Of a stretch of DNA of 5,583 nucleotides, positions 1-5,583 are shown one piece after another. A program made the translations under genes and the position numbers. The stretch lies in NCBI GenBank assembly GCA_022867105.1, contig JALHVH010000305.1, positions 1 to 5,583 of the forward strand, in the 5' to 3' direction. Numbering within the stretch: position 1 is the stretch's first letter; the number at the start of each line of letters is the position of its first letter. This DNA is from Candidatus Aminicenantota bacterium (lineage in GTDB: Bacteria > Acidobacteriota > Aminicenantia > Aminicenantales > Saccharicenantaceae). The notes under the pieces were generated by a model. It was not told where the DNA came from. It searched no databases and saw only the letters and a list, made by a program, of their open reading frames with translations.

Positions 1-2243
1 AGGTCATAATTGATCTGCCGGTAGATGTTCTCTTCTTCGATATAGGCCGGCTCTCCGAAAACCTCGCCCACGGAGACCGTATAGTAGGGCCAAGGGTATG
101 AAACGCGCTGGATGACGGCGCCCCAATTCAGCCGATGCTGGCTGTTCAGGTAGGCGACCGTTGCTCCGGTATCGATAAGGCGGTTGCTGGTCTGGGCCAT
201 GGTGACCAGGGTGTGGTATCCCAACATGTCGCTCCAGAACGCGGCGAGCCCCCCCGCCCCGTAGGTCCCGTATCGATCGACGCCGACGGCGACCGTCGGA
301 GGGCTGACGTAATCGAGGCTCAGTTTTGGCCGGTAGCCCGAAACCAGGAAGTTGGTGTCCTTGGGCAGGCCGAACAGCGGGTTTCTCAGCAGACCGAGCA
401 ACGAGCCCTCCGCCTGTTTCCGGGGAGGCAGAACGGCCAGGTTCACATCCCCGAATTGGGCCAGGAACGACTGCCCTTCGAGGACCTGGGGCGAGTCGAT
501 CGCGTAGATCGAGTAGCGGCCCTGGTCGTAGGCGCTGAATACAAGGCGGCCCGTGGCTTGGGCCACGGAGATCGCCGGGCTCAGGTCGGTGATCCCGCTG
601 ATGCCCGTGTAGAGGTTGGTGATTTCGTAGATCTTGCCGCTCGTCAGGTCGGTCCTGTAAAGGTCGGTCTTGCCGTTCTGGTCGGATAGGAAATAGAGGC
701 TCTTCGAATCCGGTGACCACTGGGGGTTGATGTTCTTCCCTGTCGGGAAGGCCAGGACCTTCTTGACCTGACCGGTCTCCGGGTCCATTAATCCCAGCTC
801 ATAGTTGCCGATGTCCATCCAGTCGAGGTTGGTCGAGAAGCGCTCGGTGATGAAAGCGATCTGGCGGCCGTCGGGGGACCAGGCTGGCTGGAGATCGCCG
901 AAAACGTCCCTGGTCATCTGCTTCACGATCGAGGCATTGAGGTCGTAGATGAAGATATCGGAGACCCCGCCAGCCAGGGCCGAGAACGCGATGAAGCGGC
1001 CGTCAGGAGACCAGCAGGGGTTGAGGATCTCGCCGAGTTCGGGGAATGGGATCTCGCGCTCGATCTTGTTCTTCCGGACGTTGATCACCGTGAGGAGCGG
1101 CCGGCCCTTGGCGATGGCGCCGAAGACGAACCGGTCGCCCTTGAAATCCCATGAACCGGCGGACCTTATGAACTGGAGGCTCTCGAAATGCGGGTCGACG
1201 GCCGTGGAAACGATCTTCCTCTTGATCTTTCCCGTTTCCGCGTCGGCCAGATAGAGGTCCACGGAGAAAAGGTCCCGGGTGGACAGGAAGATCATTTCCT
1301 TCCCGTCCGGGCTCAGGGCCGGAGAGATGTTGTAGACGTTCATCTCGGTCCCGATCTCGATGGGTTTTCCGGTCTTGTCCAGGGTCTGTGTCTTCTCATA
1401 GAGCGGCGTGTAGGCGTCCTGCATGGCCTTGTGCCAATCTTCGGAGATCTTCTTCAGCTTGCCGCCCAGGCTTATCTCCAGGACGGCCTCAAAGCTTCCG
1501 GAGCGTCCCACGGTTTTCATCATCTTGCCGATGACTTCGTCGCCCAGGCGGCCCGTGATGTAGGACCATAGGGCATGTCCGTAACGGTATGGGAAGTACT
1601 TCGAATTATCGAGCTTGTTGATCTGAGGGAGGTCTTTCCTTCGGGTCGTGTCCCTCATCCACATCGCGGTGTTCGGGTCGACCGGGCCGATCGACAGGAA
1701 CTCGGCCATGCCCTCGATGAACCACAGGGGGATCCGGAGGGAGTCGGAATTCTGCCGTTGATTGTCGGAATGCCCCTGGGCCATGATATCGTACTGGAAG
1801 GCATGGACCAGCTCATGTCCGATGACGTGGTCCGTTTCGGACATCGAGGCCCCGTAAGGCAGAACGATACGGCGCTTGAAGGACTCGGTGACGCCGCCGG
1901 TTCCCTCCCCCATCGTTCCTGGGATGACTGTCGTCTGCTGGAACTGCGGGCCGCTCGAGTAGAGCACCAGGGGTTGGCGACCCTTGAGCTCATGGTTGAA
2001 CATCCGGGCAAGCCGGGCGTACCAGCGTTCGGCCATCAGCCCGGCCTGCTTGACCGTTTCCTGGTCCTCCAGATAGAAATAGATGTCGAAGTGCCGGGTC
2101 TTCATGATCTTGAAGTCGAACCGCTGGTACTGGACCTTGTTCCGGCCGAAGTATTGGGCCGCGGCGGAAGACGCCAAGGCCGTGAATCCGAAGGCGAATG
2201 CCAGGACAATTGCCATAGACCTTATGCGAAAACGGGAACTCAT
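1..2243 (-). CDS. Secreted peptidase MA-like metallopeptidase with TolB/WD40-like propeller and probable C-terminal outer-membrane barrel (partial, 3' end outside window)
   Basis: The open frame runs 747 codons from ATG at 2243 to the left edge without a stop. Residues 1-29 form a signal peptide (SRFRIR n-region, hydrophobic core, likely cleavage after ASSAAA before Gln30). A domain starting near residue 45 (KTRHFDIYF) carries HELVH at 143-147 and WFIEGMAEF at 174-182. His143, His147 and probably Glu177 would bind zinc and Glu144 would be catalytic, as in gluzincins of the peptidase MA family. Propeller-type repeats follow with SPDG/SPDS cores at about 311, 412, 456 and 510, plus weaker copies near 365 and 555. 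From about residue 637 the sequence alternates aromatic and small residues (PKLSLDYVSPP, GGLAAFWSDMLGYH, HRLNWGAVIQRVSYPW), resembling BamA-like surface barrels. Inferred role: cell-surface or periplasmic proteolysis. An in-frame ATG at 2339 has a poorer ribosome site and would bury the signal peptide. Peptidase and propeller calls are firm; the barrel is less so. Confidence 0.88.
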   Translation of the reverse strand, partial: MSSRFRIRSMAIVLAFAFGFTALASSAAAQYFGRNKVQYQRFDFKIMKTRHFDIYFYLEDQETVKQAGLMAERWYARLARMFNHELKGRQPLVLYSSGPQFQQTTVIPGTMGEGTGGVTESFKRRIVLPYGASMSETDHVIGHELVHAFQYDIMAQGHSDNQRQNSDSLRIPLWFIEGMAEFLSIGPVDPNTAMWMRDTTRRKDLPQINKLDNSKYFPYRYGHALWSYITGRLGDEVIGKMMKTVGRSGSFEAVLEISLGGKLKKISEDWHKAMQDAYTPLYEKTQTLDKTGKPIEIGTEMNVYNISPALSPDGKEMIFLSTRDLFSVDLYLADAETGKIKRKIVSTAVDPHFESLQFIRSAGSWDFKGDRFVFGAIAKGRPLLTVINVRKNKIEREIPFPELGEILNPCWSPDGRFIAFSALAGGVSDIFIYDLNASIVKQMTRDVFGDLQPAWSPDGRQIAFITERFSTNLDWMDIGNYELGLMDPETGQVKKVLAFPTGKNINPQWSPDSKSLYFLSDQNGKTDLYRTDLTSGKIYEITNLYTGISGITDLSPAISVAQATGRLVFSAYDQGRYSIYAIDSPQVLEGQSFLAQFGDVNLAVLPPRKQAEGSLLGLLRNPLFGLPKDTNFLVSGYRPKLSLDYVSPPTVAVGVDRYGTYGAGGLAAFWSDMLGYHTLVTMAQTSNRLIDTGATVAYLNSQHRLNWGAVIQRVSYPWPYYTVSVGEVFGEPAYIEEENIYRQINYD

Positions 2244-2249
2244 CTTGGT

Positions 2250-2255
2250 CCTCCT
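2250..2255 (-). promoter_or_regulatory. Shine-Dalgarno site for the secreted peptidase gene
   Basis: AGGAGG on the minus strand lies 6 bases before ATG 2243. It decides the start: the alternative in-frame ATG at 2339 has only a weak AGGA upstream, and the signal peptide begins properly at 2243. Confidence 0.85.
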
Positions 2256-2265
2256 AGATGACGCT

Positions 2266-2294
2266 ATTTTACCCCAAAAGCGGAAAATCTCCAA
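2266..2294 (-). promoter_or_regulatory. Possible proximal promoter of the secreted peptidase gene
   Basis: On the minus strand TTGGAG (2289-2294) and TAAAAT (2266-2271) are separated by 17 bases, giving a sigma70-like layout just upstream of the ribosome site. The -35 box matches the consensus at only three positions, so this is weaker than the distal candidate at 2438-2465. Confidence 0.2.
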
Positions 2295-2361
2295 AGCCGA
2301 ACCGGCGTGCGTCGTTCCTCGGCCATCTTCAATTTCCATTCTTTGATCCTATAACGACATA

Positions 2362-2392
2362 GGGGGCCCTTGAGTTTCAAATGAGGGCTCCC
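2362..2392. other. GC-rich hairpin in the divergent intergenic region
   Basis: Arms 2362-2370 and 2384-2392 pair over 9 positions, with one G-U pair when read as plus-strand RNA and a C-A mismatch as minus-strand RNA. The loop is 13 bases. No T-run follows, so it is not a typical intrinsic terminator. If the minus-strand promoter at 2438-2465 is used, it would sit in the peptidase mRNA leader. It could be a chance structure. Confidence 0.25.
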
Positions 2393-2430
2393 GACACAGG
2401 ACCGGCACATCGGCTTTATCCTACAATTCC

Positions 2431-2436
2431 TATAAT
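2431..2436 (+). promoter_or_regulatory. Candidate -10 box for the plus-strand operon
   Basis: A perfect TATAAT lies about 105 bases upstream of the permease start, in the only clearly AT-rich stretch of the window. No good -35 hexamer is seen at 16-18 bases upstream (CATCGG at 17), so the call rests on the -10 box and position alone. Confidence 0.3.
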
Positions 2437-2437
2437 A

Positions 2438-2465
2438 ATTATACATTATTTTTCTGAAAAATCAA
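2438..2465 (-). promoter_or_regulatory. Candidate distal promoter of the secreted peptidase gene
   Basis: On the minus strand TTGATT (2460-2465) and a perfect TATAAT (2438-2443) are separated by 16 bases. This is the best sigma70-like match in the intergenic region. It would give a leader of roughly 190 bases. Its -10 box is 1 bp away from the plus-strand TATAAT at 2431-2436, so RNA polymerase could not occupy both at once. Confidence 0.4.
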
Positions 2466-2540
2466 CGGTCCTCCGGGCGGCACCCGCCTCTTCATTTGAC
2501 CTTGGTTCACCATTTGCAGTAAGATGGCGCAGAATTCATC

Positions 2541-3854
2541 ATGACACAACAGATCGTCGTCATCCTAGCGGTCATGATCACCGCCTATATCATTGCCAAG
2601 CGTAAGAAGCTGTCCGTCGAGTTGAGCATGTTCTGTTCAGCGGTCGTCGGCGGCATGGCCGGAGCCCTGCTCAAGACCCCTCCCCTCGCCGATCTCCCGC
2701 GTCACCTTGTCGAAGGCGCCTTCACTTACCTTGATGTCATCCTCGTCTTCTTTACGGCCACCCTGTTCATGGCCATCGTCAGCGAGTCGGGAGGCATCAC
2801 CTACGCCGTCCGGGCGACGCTCAAGCACTTCGGCCGCCGGCGCCTCGCCGCCCTTCTCATTCTGATGATCATTGTCCTCATCCCCGGGGCCTTGACGGGG
2901 GCCGGGAGCGTGTCGCTTCTCGTCGTCGGCGCTCCGGTGGCCATGGCCCTTGACGGCCTGGGTGTCCCGAAGAAGAGGATCACCGCGATCCTCTTCATCA
3001 CCGCCGGCCTGAGCGCCGCCGCGCCCCCGGTCAACATCTGGGCCATGGTCCTGTGCGCCGGGACGGCGATCCCCTACGTCGGTTTCGAGCTTCCGCTGGG
3101 CATCCCGGTCCTCGTCCTCGGCGCATTCACCGTGCTTTTTCTCGGATGGAAAAAAGAAGGCGGCAAGGACATCGCCCAAGCCCTCAACGAGATGCCGGAA
3201 GCGCCCAGGGGCATGAAATGGTGGAGGGTCGGCCTCCCGTTCCTCGTCTTTTTCAGCCTCGTCATCGCTTATAGAGTCAAGCCCTTCGCCGTTCCGATCT
3301 TCGGTCTGGCCCTTGAGTTTGTCCTGGCGGCCTTCGTCGCCTGGGCCACGAGCCCCCGGAAGATCGATATCCTCGCCGTGTCCCGGGTCACGGTCAGGCG
3401 GCTCCTCCCCCTCCTTTCCTCGATGACCGTCATCGGAATGCTCCAGCAGGTCATGACGGCGACGGGAGTCCGCGGTCTTCTGTCTTACGCGGTCATCTCC
3501 ATTCCCCTGGTCCTCCTCTTCATCCTCTTTCCCGTCATCATCCCCTTCTCCGAAGGCGTCCTCACTTACGGCGGCGCGGCCATCATCGGCATTCCCCTGA
3601 TCTGGTACCTGGATTCGCTGGGCTACCACGCGACCGTGGTCATCGCGGGACTCAGCCTGCTCTGGCCCCTGGGTGACGGGCTCCCGCCCACCGCCCTCAT
3701 CGGCCGCTTGAGCCTCTTGGTCACCGACTCCAAAGAGTCCTATTCGACCTTCCTGAAAAGCACCTGGGTCCCCTGGCTGGTCATCACGGCCGTGGGCCTG
3801 CTCATGGTCATCTTCAGCACGAAGCTGGCGTTCCTGGTCAAATGGAGCATGTGA
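2541..3854 (+). CDS. Multi-spanning permease of the ion transporter superfamily, TRAP large subunit (DctM)-like
   Basis: A 437-residue, strongly hydrophobic protein with about ten or more membrane segments (for example near 5-19, 27-44, 64-80, 103-118, 185-202, 231-244, 318-333, 411-427). Two related halves are visible: 116-169 (GALTGAGSVSLLVVGAP, LDGLGVPKK, AAPPVNIWAM) and 335-388 (PFSEGVLTYGGAAIIG, LDSLGYHA, GLPPTALIG). Each has a Gly/Ser-rich helix break, an LD-x-LG turn and a PP motif. This duplicated layout is typical of ion transporter superfamily permeases such as TRAP DctM, DcuC and GntP, which move organic acids across the inner membrane. No solute-binding protein or conventional DctQ gene is visible beside it, so it may be a stand-alone carrier. 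The substrate is unknown; the downstream hydrolases suggest an amino acid, short peptide or carboxylate. ATG 2541 lacks a clear Shine-Dalgarno; no better in-frame start was found. Membrane permease is near certain, the exact family less so. Confidence 0.85.
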   Translation: MTQQIVVILAVMITAYIIAKRKKLSVELSMFCSAVVGGMAGALLKTPPLADLPRHLVEGAFTYLDVILVFFTATLFMAIVSESGGITYAVRATLKHFGRRRLAALLILMIIVLIPGALTGAGSVSLLVVGAPVAMALDGLGVPKKRITAILFITAGLSAAAPPVNIWAMVLCAGTAIPYVGFELPLGIPVLVLGAFTVLFLGWKKEGGKDIAQALNEMPEAPRGMKWWRVGLPFLVFFSLVIAYRVKPFAVPIFGLALEFVLAAFVAWATSPRKIDILAVSRVTVRRLLPLLSSMTVIGMLQQVMTATGVRGLLSYAVISIPLVLLFILFPVIIPFSEGVLTYGGAAIIGIPLIWYLDSLGYHATVVIAGLSLLWPLGDGLPPTALIGRLSLLVTDSKESYSTFLKSTWVPWLVITAVGLLMVIFSTKLAFLVKWSM

Positions 3855-3893
3855 CAAAAGAAGCGAGAAGGGCCGGACAAACCGGACATGAAA

Positions 3894-3899
3894 AGGAGG
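3894..3899 (+). promoter_or_regulatory. Shine-Dalgarno site of the 52-residue membrane protein
   Basis: A perfect AGGAGG lies 5 bases before ATG 3905. This is the strongest sign that the very short frame downstream is translated. Confidence 0.8.
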
Positions 3900-3904
3900 A
3901 TTGA

Positions 3905-4063
3905 ATGAGCCTCGTCATCATGATCGCGTATGATGTGTTGTGCGCGTTCCTGGCGGGGTTGCTCTTCTGGAACTTCGTCCGGGAAAAGAAGAGCCGGGAC
4001 GACCTCGTGCTCTACCTTCTGGTCATGGTCCCTCTCATCCTCAGGCTCTTGCGGATCAAATGA
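3905..4063 (+). CDS. Small two-helix membrane protein (52 residues), function unknown
   Basis: The frame runs from ATG 3905 to TGA 4061-4063. It begins MSLVIMIAYDVLCAFLAGLL, a hydrophobic helix at about 3-24, followed by a charged loop (VREKKSRDD, 26-33), a second hydrophobic segment at about 34-48 and a basic tail (RLLRIK). Evidence for a real gene: a perfect AGGAGG at good spacing, a 50-base gap after the permease, and an ATGA overlap with the deacylase gene, a common sign of translational coupling. I do not recognise a family. By position and topology it could be an accessory or small subunit of the permease, since TRAP systems have a separate small membrane subunit (though DctQ has four helices), or an assembly factor for the anchored hydrolase. 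An alternative GTG at 3940 in the deacylase frame would overlap most of this gene, but it would add a non-hydrophobic leader before the deacylase anchor and is less likely. Confidence 0.75.
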   Translation: MSLVIMIAYDVLCAFLAGLLFWNFVREKKSRDDLVLYLLVMVPLILRLLRIK

Positions 4064-5241
4064 GGGACGGTAAAGGCATGAAACGCGAAAAGATGTTCAA
4101 GACGGCCGCGATCGCCCTCACCGTCGGCCTCCTCGTTGTCGGAGGGGTCCCTCTCTACACACACCGCCACTTCGAAACCCCCGTTGTCAAAGGCCCGGGT
4201 GTGACCCGAGTCGGGAAGCTCAGCGAACATCTCCCCCGGCTCAAGGGGACCATGGCCGACACGAACGTCTTTATCCTCGAAGGGAAGGAACCCGGCGGCA
4301 AGGTCCTCCTCATGGCGGACACCCACGCCAATGAGCCGGCCGGGCTCCTGGCCGCGCTCATCGTCATCGAGAACGCCGTCGTCGAAAAGGGCACGGTCCT
4401 CGTCATTCCCGTCTTCAACAACAGCGCCAGCCGGACGACCCGGCCGGGCGACGGGTATCCGCTTTACTACGACATCCCGACCGATTGGGGTTTGAAGCGA
4501 TTCCGGATGGGAAACCGCGACGCCTCTCCCCTCGACCAATGGCCCGACCCGGACGTTTACATCCATTATCCGGAAAAGCAGCTCCTGTCCTACATCGACG
4601 TCCGGAACACGAACAGGACCTGGCCGGGAAGGCCGAACGGTCCTCTCATGGAACAAGTGACCTTCAGCGCGATGGAGATCATGAGGAAGGAGAACGTCGA
4701 TATCGCCGTGGACCTTCACGGGGCGGAGACCATGTTCCCGGTGACGAACTGTATCGTGGCTCCCGAAAAATCGATGAGGATCGCGATTCTGGCCTCCCTC
4801 ACCGTCAAGGCCACGGAGGGATTCGATAGCCACGTCGAGCCCTCCCCTTCCGGCTTTCGCGGCCTGTCCCACAGGGAAATCGGCGATCACTCCGCCACCG
4901 CGCCATTTCTCCTGGAGGCGCCCCTCCCCTTCCTCGACCAGCCCACCGGTCCGAAGACGGAGAAATTTCTGCTCGACGGCAAGGACGATTTTCTGCTCAG
5001 CCTGGCGAAAAAGAAGAGGCTGTTCGTCCCTTATGACGAGTCCGGTTGGCCGATGGAGAAGCGCGTCGGCCAACATCTGTCGGTGACCCTGGAAATCCTG
5101 CGTCAATACTCCAAGAAATCCCCTGACCGGGGTATCGTCGTCCGCGGCGTTCCCCGCTATGGCGAAGTCATAAAGAACGGGGTGGGGCGCTACTTCCATG
5201 ATCCGAGCCAAGCGGGGACCGGAAAGGTCATTCCCAATTGA
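4060..5241 (+). CDS. Membrane-anchored M14-like zinc hydrolase, succinylglutamate desuccinylase/aspartoacylase family
   Basis: With ATG 4060 the protein is 393 residues. Residues 13-33 (FKTAAIALTVGLLVVGGVPLY), after a basic stretch (KREK), form a signal anchor or signal peptide, so the enzyme should face the periplasm. The zinc site is visible: DTHANEPAG gives His89 and Glu92 (HxxE), and DLHGAE gives His220. NTNRTWPG (Asn185, Arg186) matches the substrate-binding NR-x-(F/W)PG motif of the AstE/AspA group. Glu286 in LLEAP is a candidate catalytic glutamate. Family members hydrolyse the amide bond of N-acyl amino acids (N-succinylglutamate, N-acetylaspartate) or act as carboxypeptidases; the true substrate cannot be read here. 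AstE and AspA are cytoplasmic, so export is a notable difference. The start overlaps the preceding stop (ATGA). ATG 4078, with GAGGGA 10 bases upstream, gives 387 residues and is nearly as plausible; both keep the anchor. Confidence 0.88.
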   Translation: MRDGKGMKREKMFKTAAIALTVGLLVVGGVPLYTHRHFETPVVKGPGVTRVGKLSEHLPRLKGTMADTNVFILEGKEPGGKVLLMADTHANEPAGLLAALIVIENAVVEKGTVLVIPVFNNSASRTTRPGDGYPLYYDIPTDWGLKRFRMGNRDASPLDQWPDPDVYIHYPEKQLLSYIDVRNTNRTWPGRPNGPLMEQVTFSAMEIMRKENVDIAVDLHGAETMFPVTNCIVAPEKSMRIAILASLTVKATEGFDSHVEPSPSGFRGLSHREIGDHSATAPFLLEAPLPFLDQPTGPKTEKFLLDGKDDFLLSLAKKKRLFVPYDESGWPMEKRVGQHLSVTLEILRQYSKKSPDRGIVVRGVPRYGEVIKNGVGRYFHDPSQAGTGKVIPN

Positions 5242-5276
5242 CGATATCAAAACGGCCATATAAATCCAAGGTGCTC

Positions 5277-5283
5277 AAGGAGG
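5277..5283 (+). promoter_or_regulatory. Shine-Dalgarno site deciding the TTG start of the C69 dipeptidase
   Basis: AAGGAGG lies 6 bases before TTG 5290. No ATG or GTG between it and the signal sequence is in the coding frame, so this site fixes the unusual start codon. Confidence 0.8.
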
Positions 5284-5289
5284 CAGGAA

Positions 5290-5583
5290 TTGCATAAGAC
5301 GCGTTGGCTGAGGTTCTTCGTTTTCGTAGCCGTCCTGATCGCGGTCTTCGTTCTCACCCGGGGCCAGGCTCCCGAGACGGTTCCGACCGACCTGGATTTC
5401 GCGGGCCGGAGCTGCACGTCCATCCTGGTCGGGAAAAACGCCTCCGCGGACGGTTCGACGATGACGACACATACGGCCGACTGCGGGACCTGCGACTGGA
5501 CCTGGCGGCACGTCCCGGCCGCGAACCACAAACCCGGCGAGACGAGAAGGATCTATCATATCTCCCAGTACAAGACCTGGACG
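5290..5583 (+). CDS. C69-family (PepD-like) dipeptidase, exported or anchored (partial, 3' end outside window)
   Basis: The frame starts at TTG 5290 and stays open for 98 codons to the right edge. Residues 1-8 are basic (MHKTRWLR). Residues 9-22 (FFVFVAVLIAVFVL) form a membrane segment, followed by a spacer of about 19 residues. Then comes SCTSILVGKNASADGSTM with Cys42, matching the N-terminal nucleophile cysteine and DGST motif of family C69 peptidases. The continuation (HTADCGTCDWTWRHVPAANH, then KPGETRRIYHI) matches the next conserved block. Family members are Ntn hydrolases that cleave dipeptides and need the cysteine freed as the N-terminus. Here the anchor and spacer must be removed, either by a signal peptidase plus self-processing or by self-cleavage before Cys42. 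No clear A-x-A site precedes the cysteine. The gene lies 48 bases after the deacylase, probably in the same operon. Confidence in the family is high; most of the catalytic domain is outside the window. Confidence 0.85.
   Translation, partial: MHKTRWLRFFVFVAVLIAVFVLTRGQAPETVPTDLDFAGRSCTSILVGKNASADGSTMTTHTADCGTCDWTWRHVPAANHKPGETRRIYHISQYKTWT

Noticed and set aside
249..255. Run of seven C (seven G on the coding strand) in the peptidase gene, considered as a phase-variation tract
   Set aside because: The frame is intact across it, it encodes a glycine-rich turn, and seven is short for a variable tract in a GC-rich genome.
135..689. Plus- and minus-strand frames within the propeller/barrel part of the peptidase gene
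   Set aside because: The peptidase frame is continuous through this stretch and gives repeat and barrel-like sequence; the others are compositional shadows.
1575..2261. Plus-strand open frame (228 codons) opposite the secreted peptidase
   Set aside because: The minus strand here encodes the signal peptide, HELVH and EGMAE motifs; the plus-strand product is a shadow.
2377..2499. Inverted 8-mer TCAAATGA (2377-2384) and TCATTTGA (2492-2499) flanking the divergent promoters
   Set aside because: An 8-base inverted match in about 300 bases is readily expected by chance and the flanks do not extend the match.
2637..3857. Long minus-strand open frame (406 codons) opposite the permease
   Set aside because: Its product is a run of Asp, Glu, Gly and Arg without hydrophobic core or motif, as expected from the reverse complement of a GC-rich membrane protein gene.
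3873..3885. CCGG-ACAAA-CCGG hairpin between permease and small protein
   Set aside because: The stem is only 4 bp and no T-run follows, so it does not support a terminator; the genes are better read as one operon.
3888..3908. Six-codon frame MKRRIE ending in an ATGA overlap with the small membrane protein
   Set aside because: It has no ribosome site of its own and includes the AGGAGG used by the next gene; most likely chance.
4012..5259. Long minus-strand open frame (415 codons) opposite the deacylase
   Set aside because: It mirrors a gene with intact zinc-site motifs on the plus strand, and its own product shows no recognisable domain.

Overview
The window is GC-rich by eye and tightly packed, with one AT-rich intergenic island. 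It looks like a piece of a Gram-negative-type (double-membrane) bacterial chromosome. A secreted peptidase MA / TolB-like propeller protein that appears to run into an outer-membrane barrel, next to inner-membrane and envelope hydrolases, fits Acidobacteriota or Candidatus Aminicenantes-like lineages. That assignment is inference from family associations; no taxonomic marker is present. No RNA gene, insertion sequence, CRISPR array or phage feature was seen.

Layout: (1) 1-2243, minus strand: the first 747 codons of a large secreted protein, cut by the left edge, with signal peptide, HELVH metallopeptidase (peptidase MA type), WD40/TolB-like propeller repeats and the start of a probable outer-membrane barrel. 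(2) 2244-2540: a divergent intergenic region with perfect TATAAT boxes on both strands only 1 bp apart. (3) 2541-3854, plus: a multi-spanning transporter resembling the TRAP large permease (DctM) / ion transporter superfamily, with a visible internal duplication. (4) 3905-4063, plus: a 52-residue, two-helix membrane microprotein with an excellent Shine-Dalgarno sequence. (5) 4060-5241, plus: a membrane-anchored M14-like succinylglutamate desuccinylase/aspartoacylase family zinc hydrolase, whose ATG overlaps the stop of the microprotein (ATGA). (6) 5290-5583, plus: the start of a C69-family (PepD-like) dipeptidase, cut by the right edge, starting at TTG behind a perfect Shine-Dalgarno.

The four plus-strand genes lie close enough to be one operon. 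Together they read as a module for the use of peptides or N-acylated amino acids: two envelope hydrolases (a deacylase/carboxypeptidase and a dipeptidase) and a permease that could import or exchange an organic acid or amino acid product. The divergent secreted peptidase fits the same theme of protein use, but its link to the operon is only positional. The main candidate for something undescribed is the 52-residue membrane protein placed between the permease and the deacylase.
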